A model generated the notes under the pieces. That model saw only the letters and a list, made by a program, of their open reading frames with translations. It had not been told where the DNA came from and did not search any database. A stretch of 64,000 nt of DNA from Sphingorhabdus sp. EL138 (lineage in GTDB: Bacteria; Pseudomonadota; Alphaproteobacteria; Sphingomonadales; Sphingomonadaceae): positions 1-64,000 of the forward strand of contig NZ_CAMDCK010000014.1 of NCBI RefSeq assembly GCF_945890115.1. Direction: 5' to 3'. This document shows, in pieces, positions 56,204 through 64,000 of this stretch (its first letter is position 1; each line of letters begins with the position of its first letter). The translations under genes were made by a program, and so were the position numbers.

Positions 56204-56871
56204 GCGGCGGCCCGCTTCGCCAACACCTTGTTAATCACATCGGCAAATGTCTCGGCGCTTTGGGCGCCGGGGACCATATATTTTTGGTCGAAGATGATTG
56301 CAGGAACGCCAGTGATATTCTGGTCGGCCCAATGCGACATTTCTGCCCGCACGCTCGTCGTGAGCGCGGCATCGTTGATCCATGCCAAAGCCACGTCGCG
56401 GTCCATGCCCTGCGTCTCAGCGATATCGCACAAGACGTCGGTGTCGCTCACATCGCGGCGGTCCTGAAAATAGGCCGTGAACAAAGCCATTTTCAACGCC
56501 GTCTGCGCACGCCATCCGCGCTCGCTGCCAAAAATGGTCAGCAATTTATGCGCGTTGAAGGTGTTATAAATGCGCATGCCCTCGCCATAATTAAACGCAA
56601 AGCCAACACTGTCGCCGATGTCGGACAGCCTGTTCCGGTTGGAGCGGCTTTGTTCGGGCGTGCTGCCATATTTGCGCGCGATATGCTCTGCGGTATCTTC
56701 ACCTTCGGGCGGCATATTCGGGTTGAGTTCGAACGGATGCCAATAAGTTTCGGCGGCAATGTCTTGGCCGACAAGCGTGAGCGCTTGCTCCACTTGCTTC
56801 AGGCCAATGATGCACCATGGGCAGACCACGTCCGAAACGATGTCGATGCGCAGCGGCACGGCCTCAGCCAT
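56200..56871 (-). CDS. DsbA/FrnE-type thioredoxin-fold oxidoreductase
   Basis: A 223-residue cytoplasmic DsbA-like protein of the FrnE/2-hydroxychromene-2-carboxylate isomerase family, with Cys17-Pro-Trp-Cys20 (CPWC) near the N-terminus and GVPAIIFDQKYMVPGAQS (cis-Pro loop) near the C-terminus. No signal peptide. It may act in thiol redox control. ATG overlaps the nudC stop by one base (TAATG). Confidence 0.92.
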   Translation of the reverse strand: MAEAVPLRIDIVSDVVCPWCIIGLKQVEQALTLVGQDIAAETYWHPFELNPNMPPEGEDTAEHIARKYGSTPEQSRSNRNRLSDIGDSVGFAFNYGEGMRIYNTFNAHKLLTIFGSERGWRAQTALKMALFTAYFQDRRDVSDTDVLCDIAETQGMDRDVALAWINDAALTTSVRAEMSHWADQNITGVPAIIFDQKYMVPGAQSAETFADVINKVLAKRAAA

Positions 56872-57740
56872 TATTGCGATACCCAATGGCGCAGCAGGCT
56901 ATGTGCGATGGCAAAGGGTGGCGGCGCGTTGAAGCGGCGGTCGGCCTCGCCTTTCAGAGCGGCAATCGCCTCCTCTTTGGTCACCCACATCGCATCTTCA
57001 ATCTCGTCCGTGTCGAGCGTGAGGGCTTCCCCAAGCGCATCGGCGGTGCAGGCAATCATCAATTGCGACCCGCCAAAGGGCCAGGGCTGGCTGGTGACAT
57101 AACGCACCGCGCCGCAGGTGACGCCGGCTTCTTCATGGATTTCGCGGCGGACGGCCTCTTCAATGCATTCGCCGGGTTCCAAAAAGCCCGCCAGCGCCGA
57201 ATAATTGCCGGGCGGGAAACGGGTCTGCCGCCCGACCAATGCCTTGCCTTCAAATTCGGCGAGCATGATGACCACAGGGTCCGTGCGCGGAAAATGTTCC
57301 TTTTCGCAATTGCCGCATTTGCGGCCCCAGCCAGCGCGGAATAACACCGTCGCCGCGCCGCAACGTCCGCAGAAACGATGCCCATTATGCCATTCGATCA
57401 GGCTGCGCGCCGTGCCATAGATCGCAGCATCCCCCGCAGGCAGCGTCGACAAAGCGCGCCAGATAGCAGGCGAGCGAAACGCATCGCCCGTCGCGTCGAC
57501 CACGGCCACAAAATACGGCTTACCATCGGACAGGCCAAGCAGGATAAGCTCCTCCGACCCCTCCAGCTCCGCCAAAGAATGCCAGTGCAATTCGCCTGCG
57601 TCGGTGACGCGCGGATCAAGCCCGTCCAGGCCCAACACCCGCGCGCGCCAGTCGCCCAGCAACAGGCCAAAGGCCTCTGGATCATTGCGGATACGGTCCG
57701 CACGGTCGAGCGGTGAGCCCGTAAAACCTGGAGCCATCAT
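56871..57740 (-). CDS. nudC: NADH pyrophosphatase NudC-type Nudix hydrolase
   Basis: A 289-residue Nudix protein. The N-terminal half, a zinc ribbon (CGRCGAA...CGNC), the Nudix box GFLEPGECIEEAVRREIHEEAG (split) and the NudC-specific SQPWPFGGSQLM are all present. NudC cuts NADH and removes NAD caps from RNA. ATG at 57740 or GTG at 57752. It overlaps the FrnE-like gene by one base and follows the serine hydrolase closely. Confidence 0.94.
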   Translation of the reverse strand: MMAPGFTGSPLDRADRIRNDPEAFGLLLGDWRARVLGLDGLDPRVTDAGELHWHSLAELEGSEELILLGLSDGKPYFVAVVDATGDAFRSPAIWRALSTLPAGDAAIYGTARSLIEWHNGHRFCGRCGAATVLFRAGWGRKCGNCEKEHFPRTDPVVIMLAEFEGKALVGRQTRFPPGNYSALAGFLEPGECIEEAVRREIHEEAGVTCGAVRYVTSQPWPFGGSQLMIACTADALGEALTLDTDEIEDAMWVTKEEAIAALKGEADRRFNAPPPFAIAHSLLRHWVSQ

Positions 57741-57756
57741 CGGATCAGGCACCGCA

Positions 57757-59058
57757 TCAAGCTGGCAAGCCCAAGTCCTTCAGGACCCATTTGGGAAAGT
57801 CTTGAGGCAATGGATAGGCACTGCTTGGCATATATTGCGCCATGCAAACGGCGCGCAATTTGCGTCTTGGGTCGACAAAAGCCACCGTACCAGCCGCACC
57901 GCCCCAGCCGAACACACCGTCATTCGCGCCCTTGCCGACCCGGCCACCCGCACCAAAGCCAGCGCCGTCGGCATAGGTGCCGTTGGTTGAAACCGCCGAT
58001 GGTAGTAAATCGGACATGGCAAGTTTGGCGGTCGCCGTTGACATCACGCGGACGCCATCCAATTCACCATAATTGGCAAGCATGTTGAGGAACCGGTCAT
58101 AATCGCGCGCGGACGTCACCATGCCCGCACCGCCAAAGGCAAAGGCTGGCTTGTCGAGATAAATGCTCGTCGTTGCAGGATCGATCGGGAACAACACGCC
58201 ATTCACAGGCGCATAATTGGATACAAAGCGCTTGGTTTCCGACTTGGGCACTTGGAAATAGCTGCTCGTCATCTTCAACGGTTCAAAAATGCGCGCCTTC
58301 AAAAACGCCTCAAAATCCATGCCGCTTGCGACTTCAATCACACGGCCCAGCAAATCGAGCGAGATGGAATAGCTCCATTTCGTGCCCGGCTCGGCAATCA
58401 AAGGCTGCTTTGCAAGCCGTTCGGCAAATGTCTTGAGATCAGGGGTCGGCGCACTTGCGGCCTGACCCGGAATGGGAAAGCGGCTGATGATGCCCGGCGT
58501 AATGCCATTATCCAGATAGGCCTTCAACAATGGGCCCTTAGTGACAATCGAATAACCCAAGCCAGCGGTATGGGTCAGCAAATGCCGCAGGGTAATCTGC
58601 GTCTTGGCTGGCACCGCGTCCAAGCTTTTTTCCGGATCGGTCAGCACGGTCATATTGGCAAATTCGGGCAAGAAATCGGCAATCGGCTGATCCAGCTTCA
58701 TCTTGCCTTCGTCGACAAGGATCATCGCGGCAATGCCGGTGACAGGCTTCGTCATGGAATAAATGCGCCACAATGTGTCGATATTCACTGGCGTCGTTTC
58801 GCCCAGCCCTTGCGTGCCCATGGCGATGACATCGGGCATTCCAGCCGCGCGACCAATGGTGGCGAGAACACCGGGGAGCTTGCCCGAAGAGATGTAGCTT
58901 TCAAACTGCGTCCGGATGGTCGGATATAAATCGGCCGCCTGTGCCCAAGCGCGCGCTGGCGCAAAGGCGCTTATGGCGCCCGCTGCGGCCAATTGGCCGC
59001 CCCATGTTAAAAACCCGCGCCGACCAATCATGGCCTGTCCGCTATCCTGCGTGTTCAT
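57757..59058 (-). CDS. Tat-exported serine hydrolase (class C beta-lactamase/EstB family)
   Basis: A 433-residue protein with a twin-arginine signal (GRRGFLTWGG, residues 12-20; cleavage near AWAQA) and the beta-lactamase fold: SMTK (Ser101-x-x-Lys104), YSISLDLLG for the Tyr motif, and GWGGAAGT near the C-terminus replacing KTG. Such proteins are often esterases or D-aminopeptidases rather than beta-lactamases. ATG at 59058 with GGGGAG; it overlaps the mutY stop by four bases (ATGA). Confidence 0.9.
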   Translation of the reverse strand: MNTQDSGQAMIGRRGFLTWGGQLAAAGAISAFAPARAWAQAADLYPTIRTQFESYISSGKLPGVLATIGRAAGMPDVIAMGTQGLGETTPVNIDTLWRIYSMTKPVTGIAAMILVDEGKMKLDQPIADFLPEFANMTVLTDPEKSLDAVPAKTQITLRHLLTHTAGLGYSIVTKGPLLKAYLDNGITPGIISRFPIPGQAASAPTPDLKTFAERLAKQPLIAEPGTKWSYSISLDLLGRVIEVASGMDFEAFLKARIFEPLKMTSSYFQVPKSETKRFVSNYAPVNGVLFPIDPATTSIYLDKPAFAFGGAGMVTSARDYDRFLNMLANYGELDGVRVMSTATAKLAMSDLLPSAVSTNGTYADGAGFGAGGRVGKGANDGVFGWGGAAGTVAFVDPRRKLRAVCMAQYMPSSAYPLPQDFPKWVLKDLGLPA

Positions 59059-60131
59059 ATTCTCTCCCCTGCGTGCATCGCCGCCTCTGCTGCTTTTCTG
59101 AATAGGGTCGGCAGACCAGCCTTGTCGAGCGATTTTAATGGCCACCATTCGCCGTCCTTGGGGTCGTCTGCGCCTGCTGGCCATGACGTAACGGCAATGT
59201 CGAGCAGAAGCGAAAAATGCGTGAAAACATGTGACACTTGCAGTGACAATTTTTGCCAATTGGCAGGTGCAGGGGGCGTCGCATGGCCATCGCGTCGCGC
59301 CGTCCATTGATCATCTGGCAAAGCGCGCATGCCCGCCAAAAGGCCCTTGTCCTCGCGGCGCACCAACCAGACATGTCCATCCCGCTCGATCCAATATGCA
59401 TTCCCTGTACGCTGTGCTTTGGCGGCCTTGGGCGTTTTGGCAGGGTAAACTTCGGGATTACCCAAATGTTTGGCATCGCAGGCAAAGGCAAGGGGGCAAA
59501 TGAGACAAGATGGCGCGCGCACCGAACATATGCCCGCCCCCAAATCCATCATCGCTTGCGCAAAGTCGCCAGCGCGGTTGTTGGGCGTAATGCTGTCGGT
59601 CGCCGCGCGAATAAGGGGTTTTGACTGCGGCAAAGGCGTCGAAATCGCAAACAACCGCGACACGACGCGTTCGACATTGGCATCGACGACAACCGCCCTT
59701 TGCCCGAACGCAATCGCGGCGATCGCAGCGGCGGTATAAGGGCCAATGCCGGGCAACTTCAGTAATTCCGCCTCGGTCTGCGGCAAACGACCTTCATAGT
59801 CCGCCACAACCACGCGTGCGCATTTCAGCAAATTGCGCGCGCGAGCATAATAGCCAAGGCCAGCCCATGCCGCCATGACATCCGCATCCTTCGCCGCCGC
59901 CAGCGCCGCAAAGTCCGGCCAGATGTGCGTAAACTTTTGGAAATAGGCCCCCACCGCCGCGACCGTTGTCTGCTGCAACATGATTTCCGACAGCCACACA
60001 TGATAAGGGTTGGCAAATCCCTGATCCGGCGGCGCGCGCCACGGCAGCGTCCGCGCATGCACGTCATAATGCGCCAGCAAGCGCGCGGCGATATCCCCAG
60101 ATTTATGGATGGTGTGTTGGACGGCGGACAT
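59055..60131 (-). CDS. mutY: A/G-specific adenine DNA glycosylase
   Basis: A 358-residue repair enzyme that removes A opposite 8-oxoG. The helix-hairpin-helix LPGIGPYTAAAIAAIAFGQ, catalytic Glu in LSEIMLQQTT (Glu49) and Asp in VVDANVERV, the iron-sulfur loop Cys-x6-Cys-x2-Cys-x5-Cys (CSVRAPSCLICPLAFAC), and a C-terminal MutT-like domain are present. ATG at 60131 (MSAVQHTIHK). Divergent from the DUF721 gene; the two starts almost coincide. Confidence 0.96.
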   Translation of the reverse strand: MSAVQHTIHKSGDIAARLLAHYDVHARTLPWRAPPDQGFANPYHVWLSEIMLQQTTVAAVGAYFQKFTHIWPDFAALAAAKDADVMAAWAGLGYYARARNLLKCARVVVADYEGRLPQTEAELLKLPGIGPYTAAAIAAIAFGQRAVVVDANVERVVSRLFAISTPLPQSKPLIRAATDSITPNNRAGDFAQAMMDLGAGICSVRAPSCLICPLAFACDAKHLGNPEVYPAKTPKAAKAQRTGNAYWIERDGHVWLVRREDKGLLAGMRALPDDQWTARRDGHATPPAPANWQKLSLQVSHVFTHFSLLLDIAVTSWPAGADDPKDGEWWPLKSLDKAGLPTLFRKAAEAAMHAGERI

Positions 60132-60693
60132 GAAAAATGGCATGGATGAGGGGATGGATAAAGGCAAGTCACCACCACCGCCAAAAGGCACCAAAAAGGC
60201 GCTGACGCCCAAAACATTTCAGCGCCCGCGCGGTGGGGAGGCGAGGTCTGTATCGTCGCTCATGCCCGATATCGGACGCGCCGCATTTCGGAAATTCGGT
60301 TTCGTCCAAAGCTCTGTCGTCAGCCGCTGGGATGAAATCGTCGGCGCGCGCTATGCCGCTGTGTCCGCGCCAGAGGCGATCCGCTTTCCGATTGGCAAGA
60401 AATCCGACGGCACGCTGGAACTTACGGTGGAGGGCGCGCACGCGACCATGATCCAGCATGTGCTTCCCGAAATCATCGAACGTGTGAACCGCTTTTTTGG
60501 CTATGGAGCCGTGGCGCGGGTCAAAGTCCGCCAAGGCCCAGTCGCCAAGCCAAAGCTGCGCCAGCCCACCGCCGCGCCCATGTTGAAACCTGTGCCGATG
60601 GAATTGGGCGATTCCTTGCGCGAAATTGGCGATCCTGAACTGTTCGCCGTGCTCGAAAGCCTCGCAAAAAGCCTTGCCAAAGGCGGCGAGTGA
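60130..60693 (+). CDS. DUF721 domain protein
   Basis: A 187-residue protein. The DUF721 core runs from about residue 45 to 130 (FRKFGFVQSSVVSRWDEIVG, LELTVEGAHATMIQHVLPEI). The first 40 residues are Lys/Pro-rich and probably disordered. DUF721 proteins are small DNA- or RNA-binding-like proteins of uncertain role, often near replication and repair genes. Start could be 60130, 60142 or 60154. It overlaps the next gene's first ATG but not the start chosen there. Confidence 0.85.
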   Translation: MKNGMDEGMDKGKSPPPPKGTKKALTPKTFQRPRGGEARSVSSLMPDIGRAAFRKFGFVQSSVVSRWDEIVGARYAAVSAPEAIRFPIGKKSDGTLELTVEGAHATMIQHVLPEIIERVNRFFGYGAVARVKVRQGPVAKPKLRQPTAAPMLKPVPMELGDSLREIGDPELFAVLESLAKSLAKGGE

Positions 60694-60737
60694 CAGCAAA
60701 TGCGCAAGCTAAGGTTCGAAGCATGAGGTCCAGCGGA

Positions 60738-61421
60738 ATGTCACATATGAAAAAATATCTGGGCGCAGTTTTGGTGGGCGTAATGGCGCTGTCGACCGCG
60801 ATCGTTGCCGCGCCTGCACCCAACAAATGGCTGTCGACCGTGACGGTCACGGACAAGGGCGCGCATATAATCGGCAACCCGGCTGCGCCAAACAAAGTGG
60901 TCGAATATTTAAGCTACACATGCGGCCATTGCGCAGATTTTGAAATGCAACAAGCACCCGCGTTCAAGGCGAAATTTGTAGCCACTGGCAAGGCTAGCCT
61001 CGAAATTCGCAACATGGTGCTCAATCCCGTCGATCTGACGGCTGCCATGTTGGCGCGCTGCGGCGGTAAGGCAAAATTCTTCGGCAATCAGCGCCATTTG
61101 CTGGCGACTCAGGCCATCTGGTCTGGCAAAACCAAAAACATCAGCGCCGCCACGCGCGACAAATTGAAGGCCGAAGATTATACAGGGTTCATGGTCAGCA
61201 CCTTTGACGAAATCGGCCTTGGCCCGATCATGCAACAACGCGGGATCACACCAGCGCAAGCCAAAACCTGCTTGGCGGACAAAGCGGCGTTTAATTTTGT
61301 CATTGGTATGACCGAAAGAGGATCCGCGCTTGGTGTGCGGGGCACGCCCGCATTTTTGGTCAATGGCGTTTTGCAGGACCATATTCATAACGTTGCTGAA
61401 TTACAGGCAGCACTGAAGTAA
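60738..61421 (+). CDS. Periplasmic DsbA-type thiol oxidoreductase, first of a pair
   Basis: A 227-residue thioredoxin-fold protein with a Sec signal (KYLGAVLVGVMALSTAIVAA) and the active site Cys62-Gly-His-Cys65 (CGHC) after the usual strand. Cis-Pro loop GTPAFLVNG near the C-terminus. It is likely a disulfide-forming enzyme of the periplasm. Several in-frame ATGs exist; 60738 has GAGG upstream. The next gene encodes a related protein 28 bp later. Confidence 0.9.
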   Translation: MSHMKKYLGAVLVGVMALSTAIVAAPAPNKWLSTVTVTDKGAHIIGNPAAPNKVVEYLSYTCGHCADFEMQQAPAFKAKFVATGKASLEIRNMVLNPVDLTAAMLARCGGKAKFFGNQRHLLATQAIWSGKTKNISAATRDKLKAEDYTGFMVSTFDEIGLGPIMQQRGITPAQAKTCLADKAAFNFVIGMTERGSALGVRGTPAFLVNGVLQDHIHNVAELQAALK

Positions 61422-61449
61422 ACCGAGATTCCAGACAGAAGGATATCCT

Positions 61450-62187
61450 ATGCGTATCAAGACATTCATTTTGACAACCGCCGCCGCCATGGCCCTTGCC
61501 GCTTGCGGCGGTGCGGATAATGCTGGCGCACCCAAAGGTGAGCCGCTTGCCAAGGTTGCCGCCCCTGCCGATCAAGCGTGGGTCGATGTTGTCACCAAAA
61601 CCGAATTTGGTGGCTATCAAATGGGCAACCCCAATGCAAAATTGAAGCTGATTGAATATGGCGCAATCACCTGCCCCCAATGTGCGCAATTTTCGATGCA
61701 GTCGACCGAGGAATTGCACAAGCTGGTTAATGACGGCACTGTGTCGATGGAATTCCGCCCATTCCTGGTCCATGGTATTCAGGACATTCCCGGTTTTCTT
61801 TTGGCACAATGCAGCGGTCCGGAGGCATTCTTCCCGCTGACTGAGCAGCTCTATACCGAACAGCCTACATGGCTTGGCAAAATCAGCAGTGTGACTGAGG
61901 CGGACCAATTGGCCATGCAGAAAATGTCGCCTGAACAAGTCTCAATTTTGCTTGGCACTCGATTGGGCCTGATCGAATTTGTGAAGTCACGGGGCATTAG
62001 CGAAGACCAAGCCAAAGCGTGTTTGACTGACAAGGCCGCGATTGATGCGCTGATCAAAACAACCGAGCGCGGGACGAAGGAAGACAATGTGGCTGGCACG
62101 CCATTCTTCCTGCTGAACGGTGCGAAGTTGGACGCCAGTTCATGGGTGCAGGTGAAAAGCAAGCTGGTTGAGGCCGGCGCACGCTAA
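61450..62187 (+). CDS. DsbA-type lipoprotein, second of a pair
   Basis: A 245-residue protein with a lipoprotein signal ending LAAC (Cys19) and a thioredoxin fold with Cys75-Pro-Gln-Cys78 (CPQC). Cis-Pro loop GTPFFLLNG. About 30-35% similar by eye to the preceding gene; the different CxxC dipeptides suggest different redox potentials. It is probably anchored in the inner or outer membrane. ATG after AAGGATATCCT. Confidence 0.9.
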   Translation: MRIKTFILTTAAAMALAACGGADNAGAPKGEPLAKVAAPADQAWVDVVTKTEFGGYQMGNPNAKLKLIEYGAITCPQCAQFSMQSTEELHKLVNDGTVSMEFRPFLVHGIQDIPGFLLAQCSGPEAFFPLTEQLYTEQPTWLGKISSVTEADQLAMQKMSPEQVSILLGTRLGLIEFVKSRGISEDQAKACLTDKAAIDALIKTTERGTKEDNVAGTPFFLLNGAKLDASSWVQVKSKLVEAGAR

Positions 62188-62239
62188 ACATGGCTTGGGG
62201 GGGCCATGACATCGCTTTAGCCGCAACGGGGTTCGCCCC

Positions 62240-64000
62240 TTGCGGATAAAGAAGCTGAAACTTGTCGGCTTCAAAAGCTTTGTCGAGCCTGCTGAACTGC
62301 GGATTGAGAGCGGGCTGACCGGCATTGTCGGGCCAAATGGCTGCGGCAAATCCAACCTGTTGGAAGCCATCCGTTGGGTGATGGGGGAAAGCAGCGCCAA
62401 ATCGATGCGCGGCGCTGGCATGGAAGATGTGATCTTCGCCGGAACCGCATCACGCCCGCCGCGCGATTTTGCTGAAGTCACGATCTTGGCGGAACGCAGC
62501 GACGACACTGCCGACAGTGACAGTGACGAAGAATTGGAAGTCACCCGCCGGATCGAGCGCGGCGCGGGCTCCGCCTATCGGTCCAATGGCCGCGATGTGC
62601 GCGCTAAGGATGTCGCGCTGATCTTCGCCGACGCCGCAACCGGCGCACATTCCCCTGCTTTGGTAAGCCAAGGGCGTATTGGCGCAATAATTTCGGCCAA
62701 GCCGCAAGAACGCCGACAGATGCTGGAGGAGGCGGCTGGCATCGCTGGCCTGCACGTCCGGCGCAAAGATGCCGAGCAAAAGCTGCGTGCGGCAGAGAGC
62801 AATTTGGCACGGCTGGCGACCATCCTTGCCGATATGGACGCCCGCGCGGGACAGTTACGCCGCCAAGCGAAGCAAGCCGAACGGTATCGCACATTGACCA
62901 AAGACATGTTGCAGGCAGAAGCCCGTTTGATCTTTGTCCGCTGGCGTGAGGCCAAGGCAGCAGCAGATGCCGCACGCGCCGAGGCCAATATAGCGGCAAA
63001 GACGGTTGAGGACGCCGCCGTCGCTCAGCGCGTCCTGACCGAAAAGCAGCAAGAGGCTGTGCAACAACTTGCCGATGCGCGGGCACTGGCGATGGCGGCG
63101 CGCGATGCGGCCAGTGATCTGTCGAACAGGCTCGTGCAACTAACGGGCGAGCATGAACGGATCATCCAGCGCCAATCCGACCTCGCGGCGCAAGCGGCGC
63201 GCATGGCCGAAGATGGCGCACGCGAGGGCAGGCTGACCCATGATGCGGCAGATGCGCTTGCCCGCTTGCAGGCAGAGAGCGTCAAGCTGGCCGAGCAGAT
63301 TAAAACGCAAGAGGAGGAACGCCCTGCTTTGCTGCGCACGGCGGAAAATGCCGAACGGCAAGCGCGCGAGAGCGAAATAGCATTGGCCAATGCGTCGGCT
63401 GAACAAGCGCGCGCAGATGCCGAATTGCGCGTGGCCGATGCCGCGCTGTCGGCGGCGGCGACGCGTGCGGAGCGGGCCGAACAGGCTTGCGCGCGGATCA
63501 TATCGGAACGGGACGCTTTGGGGAATGAGGCGGAATATGCCGCGTCCAAAAACCAAGCCGATGCGGACGTCCAAAGCCTGCAGACACAATTGCAAGCGGA
63601 CAGCAAGGCGCATGAAACCGCCGAGGCGCAGCGGGCCGCGCTGATCTCCGCCCGCGATCTTGCCCAAGTCGCCATTGCGAGTGCGAAGGCTGAACTCGCC
63701 GCGTTATTGACTGAACAGAGCGCGCTGCAGCGTTCCTTGACCAAAGGTCAAGGCAATAAGGCCATCGACCATATATCGGTGAAGCCAGGCTATGAACACG
63801 CTTTGGCCGCTGCACTGGGTGAAGATGCAGATGCGCGCATTGGCGGCGAAACGGGGCGCCGCTGGCTGGGCGGGGCGGCTGCGCTTGGCACAGTCGCCGA
63901 CACCGCCCTCATTCATTTTGTCGATGCACCGCCAGAGCTTGCGGCGCGATTGTCGATGGTGCGCGTGGCCGAAACGGATGATGGCAAGCCACTCGCCCTC
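62240..64000 (+). CDS. smc: Chromosome segregation protein SMC (partial, 5' part)
   Basis: The first 587 codons of SMC, starting at TTG (MRIKKLKLVGFKSFV). Walker A is GPNGCGKSN (residues 31-39). The first long coiled coil runs from about residue 150 to 500, rich in Ala, Glu, Arg and Gln, and a hinge-like region begins near 505 (ISVKPGYEHALAAALGEDA). The C-terminal half lies outside the window. It loads at parS and folds the chromosome. No nearby ATG start exists in this frame. Confidence 0.96.
   Translation, partial: MRIKKLKLVGFKSFVEPAELRIESGLTGIVGPNGCGKSNLLEAIRWVMGESSAKSMRGAGMEDVIFAGTASRPPRDFAEVTILAERSDDTADSDSDEELEVTRRIERGAGSAYRSNGRDVRAKDVALIFADAATGAHSPALVSQGRIGAIISAKPQERRQMLEEAAGIAGLHVRRKDAEQKLRAAESNLARLATILADMDARAGQLRRQAKQAERYRTLTKDMLQAEARLIFVRWREAKAAADAARAEANIAAKTVEDAAVAQRVLTEKQQEAVQQLADARALAMAARDAASDLSNRLVQLTGEHERIIQRQSDLAAQAARMAEDGAREGRLTHDAADALARLQAESVKLAEQIKTQEEERPALLRTAENAERQARESEIALANASAEQARADAELRVADAALSAAATRAERAEQACARIISERDALGNEAEYAASKNQADADVQSLQTQLQADSKAHETAEAQRAALISARDLAQVAIASAKAELAALLTEQSALQRSLTKGQGNKAIDHISVKPGYEHALAAALGEDADARIGGETGRRWLGGAAALGTVADTALIHFVDAPPELAARLSMVRVAETDDGKPLAL

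Overview
This is a gene-dense, moderately GC-rich stretch of bacterial chromosome. Gene order and protein style point to an alphaproteobacterium of the order Sphingomonadales, something like Sphingorhabdus or Sphingopyxis (inferred from remembered gene neighbourhoods, not from a search). Supporting signs are an F1 ATP synthase cluster without F0 genes, an atpD with a long Ala/Lys-rich N-terminal tail, the rpmH-rnpA-yidD-yidC-engB cluster, a GAAC-N7-GAAC SOS box, frequent GTG/TTG starts, and many short palindromic repeats between genes. I found no tRNA, rRNA, CRISPR array, prophage, transposase or plasmid gene. Almost everything is core housekeeping.

Layout. Positions 1-3.7 kb hold a minus-strand run radA, cvpA, an IscU-like scaffold and a KefB/C-type antiporter cut by the window edge, with a divergent patatin-like lipase (3.8-6.1 kb). 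Heat-shock genes follow: dnaK-dnaJ (6.1-9.2 kb), grpE (11.9 kb) and hrcA (12.6 kb), separated by a copper-chaperone-like lipoprotein, a small Vgr-related protein and a MATE exporter. From 13.7 to 25.9 kb come rph, rdgB, hemW, xerC, a DedA protein, gshB, yraN, rsmI, an LpoA-like lipoprotein, def, recR, fmt, truA, ogt and a dienelactone hydrolase. The atpHAGDC operon occupies 26.1-31.2 kb and carries palindromic repeats inside two of its gaps. Then come an SH3 protein, a 2-hydroxyacid dehydrogenase, a 600-bp repeat-rich gap, a nitronate monooxygenase-like enzyme, a glycosyltransferase and an unusually short SelO.

A compact assimilatory sulfur operon (37.5-41.4 kb) makes siroheme precursor (cobA), sulfite reductase (cysI) and an APS-type reductase (cysH), with DUF2849 and DUF934 proteins between them. 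The membrane-insertion cluster rpmH-rnpA-yidD-yidC-engB lies at 42.6-45.8 kb. It is followed by a GST, aroC, fabI, a YihY/BrkB protein, a second DnaJ, an Aba4-like protein, pdxH, a cation diffusion facilitator, a PhzF-like protein, an EF-hand protein, a cyclophilin and mgtE. The right end has DUF1489, a FrnE-like DsbA, nudC, a Tat-exported serine hydrolase, mutY, DUF721, two DsbA-type proteins and the 5' part of smc, cut by the window end.

I did not find a convincing new multi-gene system. The points most worth a second look are the SOS box between radA and the patatin gene, the short SelO without the usual C-terminus, the truncated epsilon subunit of ATP synthase, the palindromic elements inserted in the atp operon and before yidD, the small conserved fragment that supplies the stop codon of ogt, and a perfect hairpin between dnaK and dnaJ.
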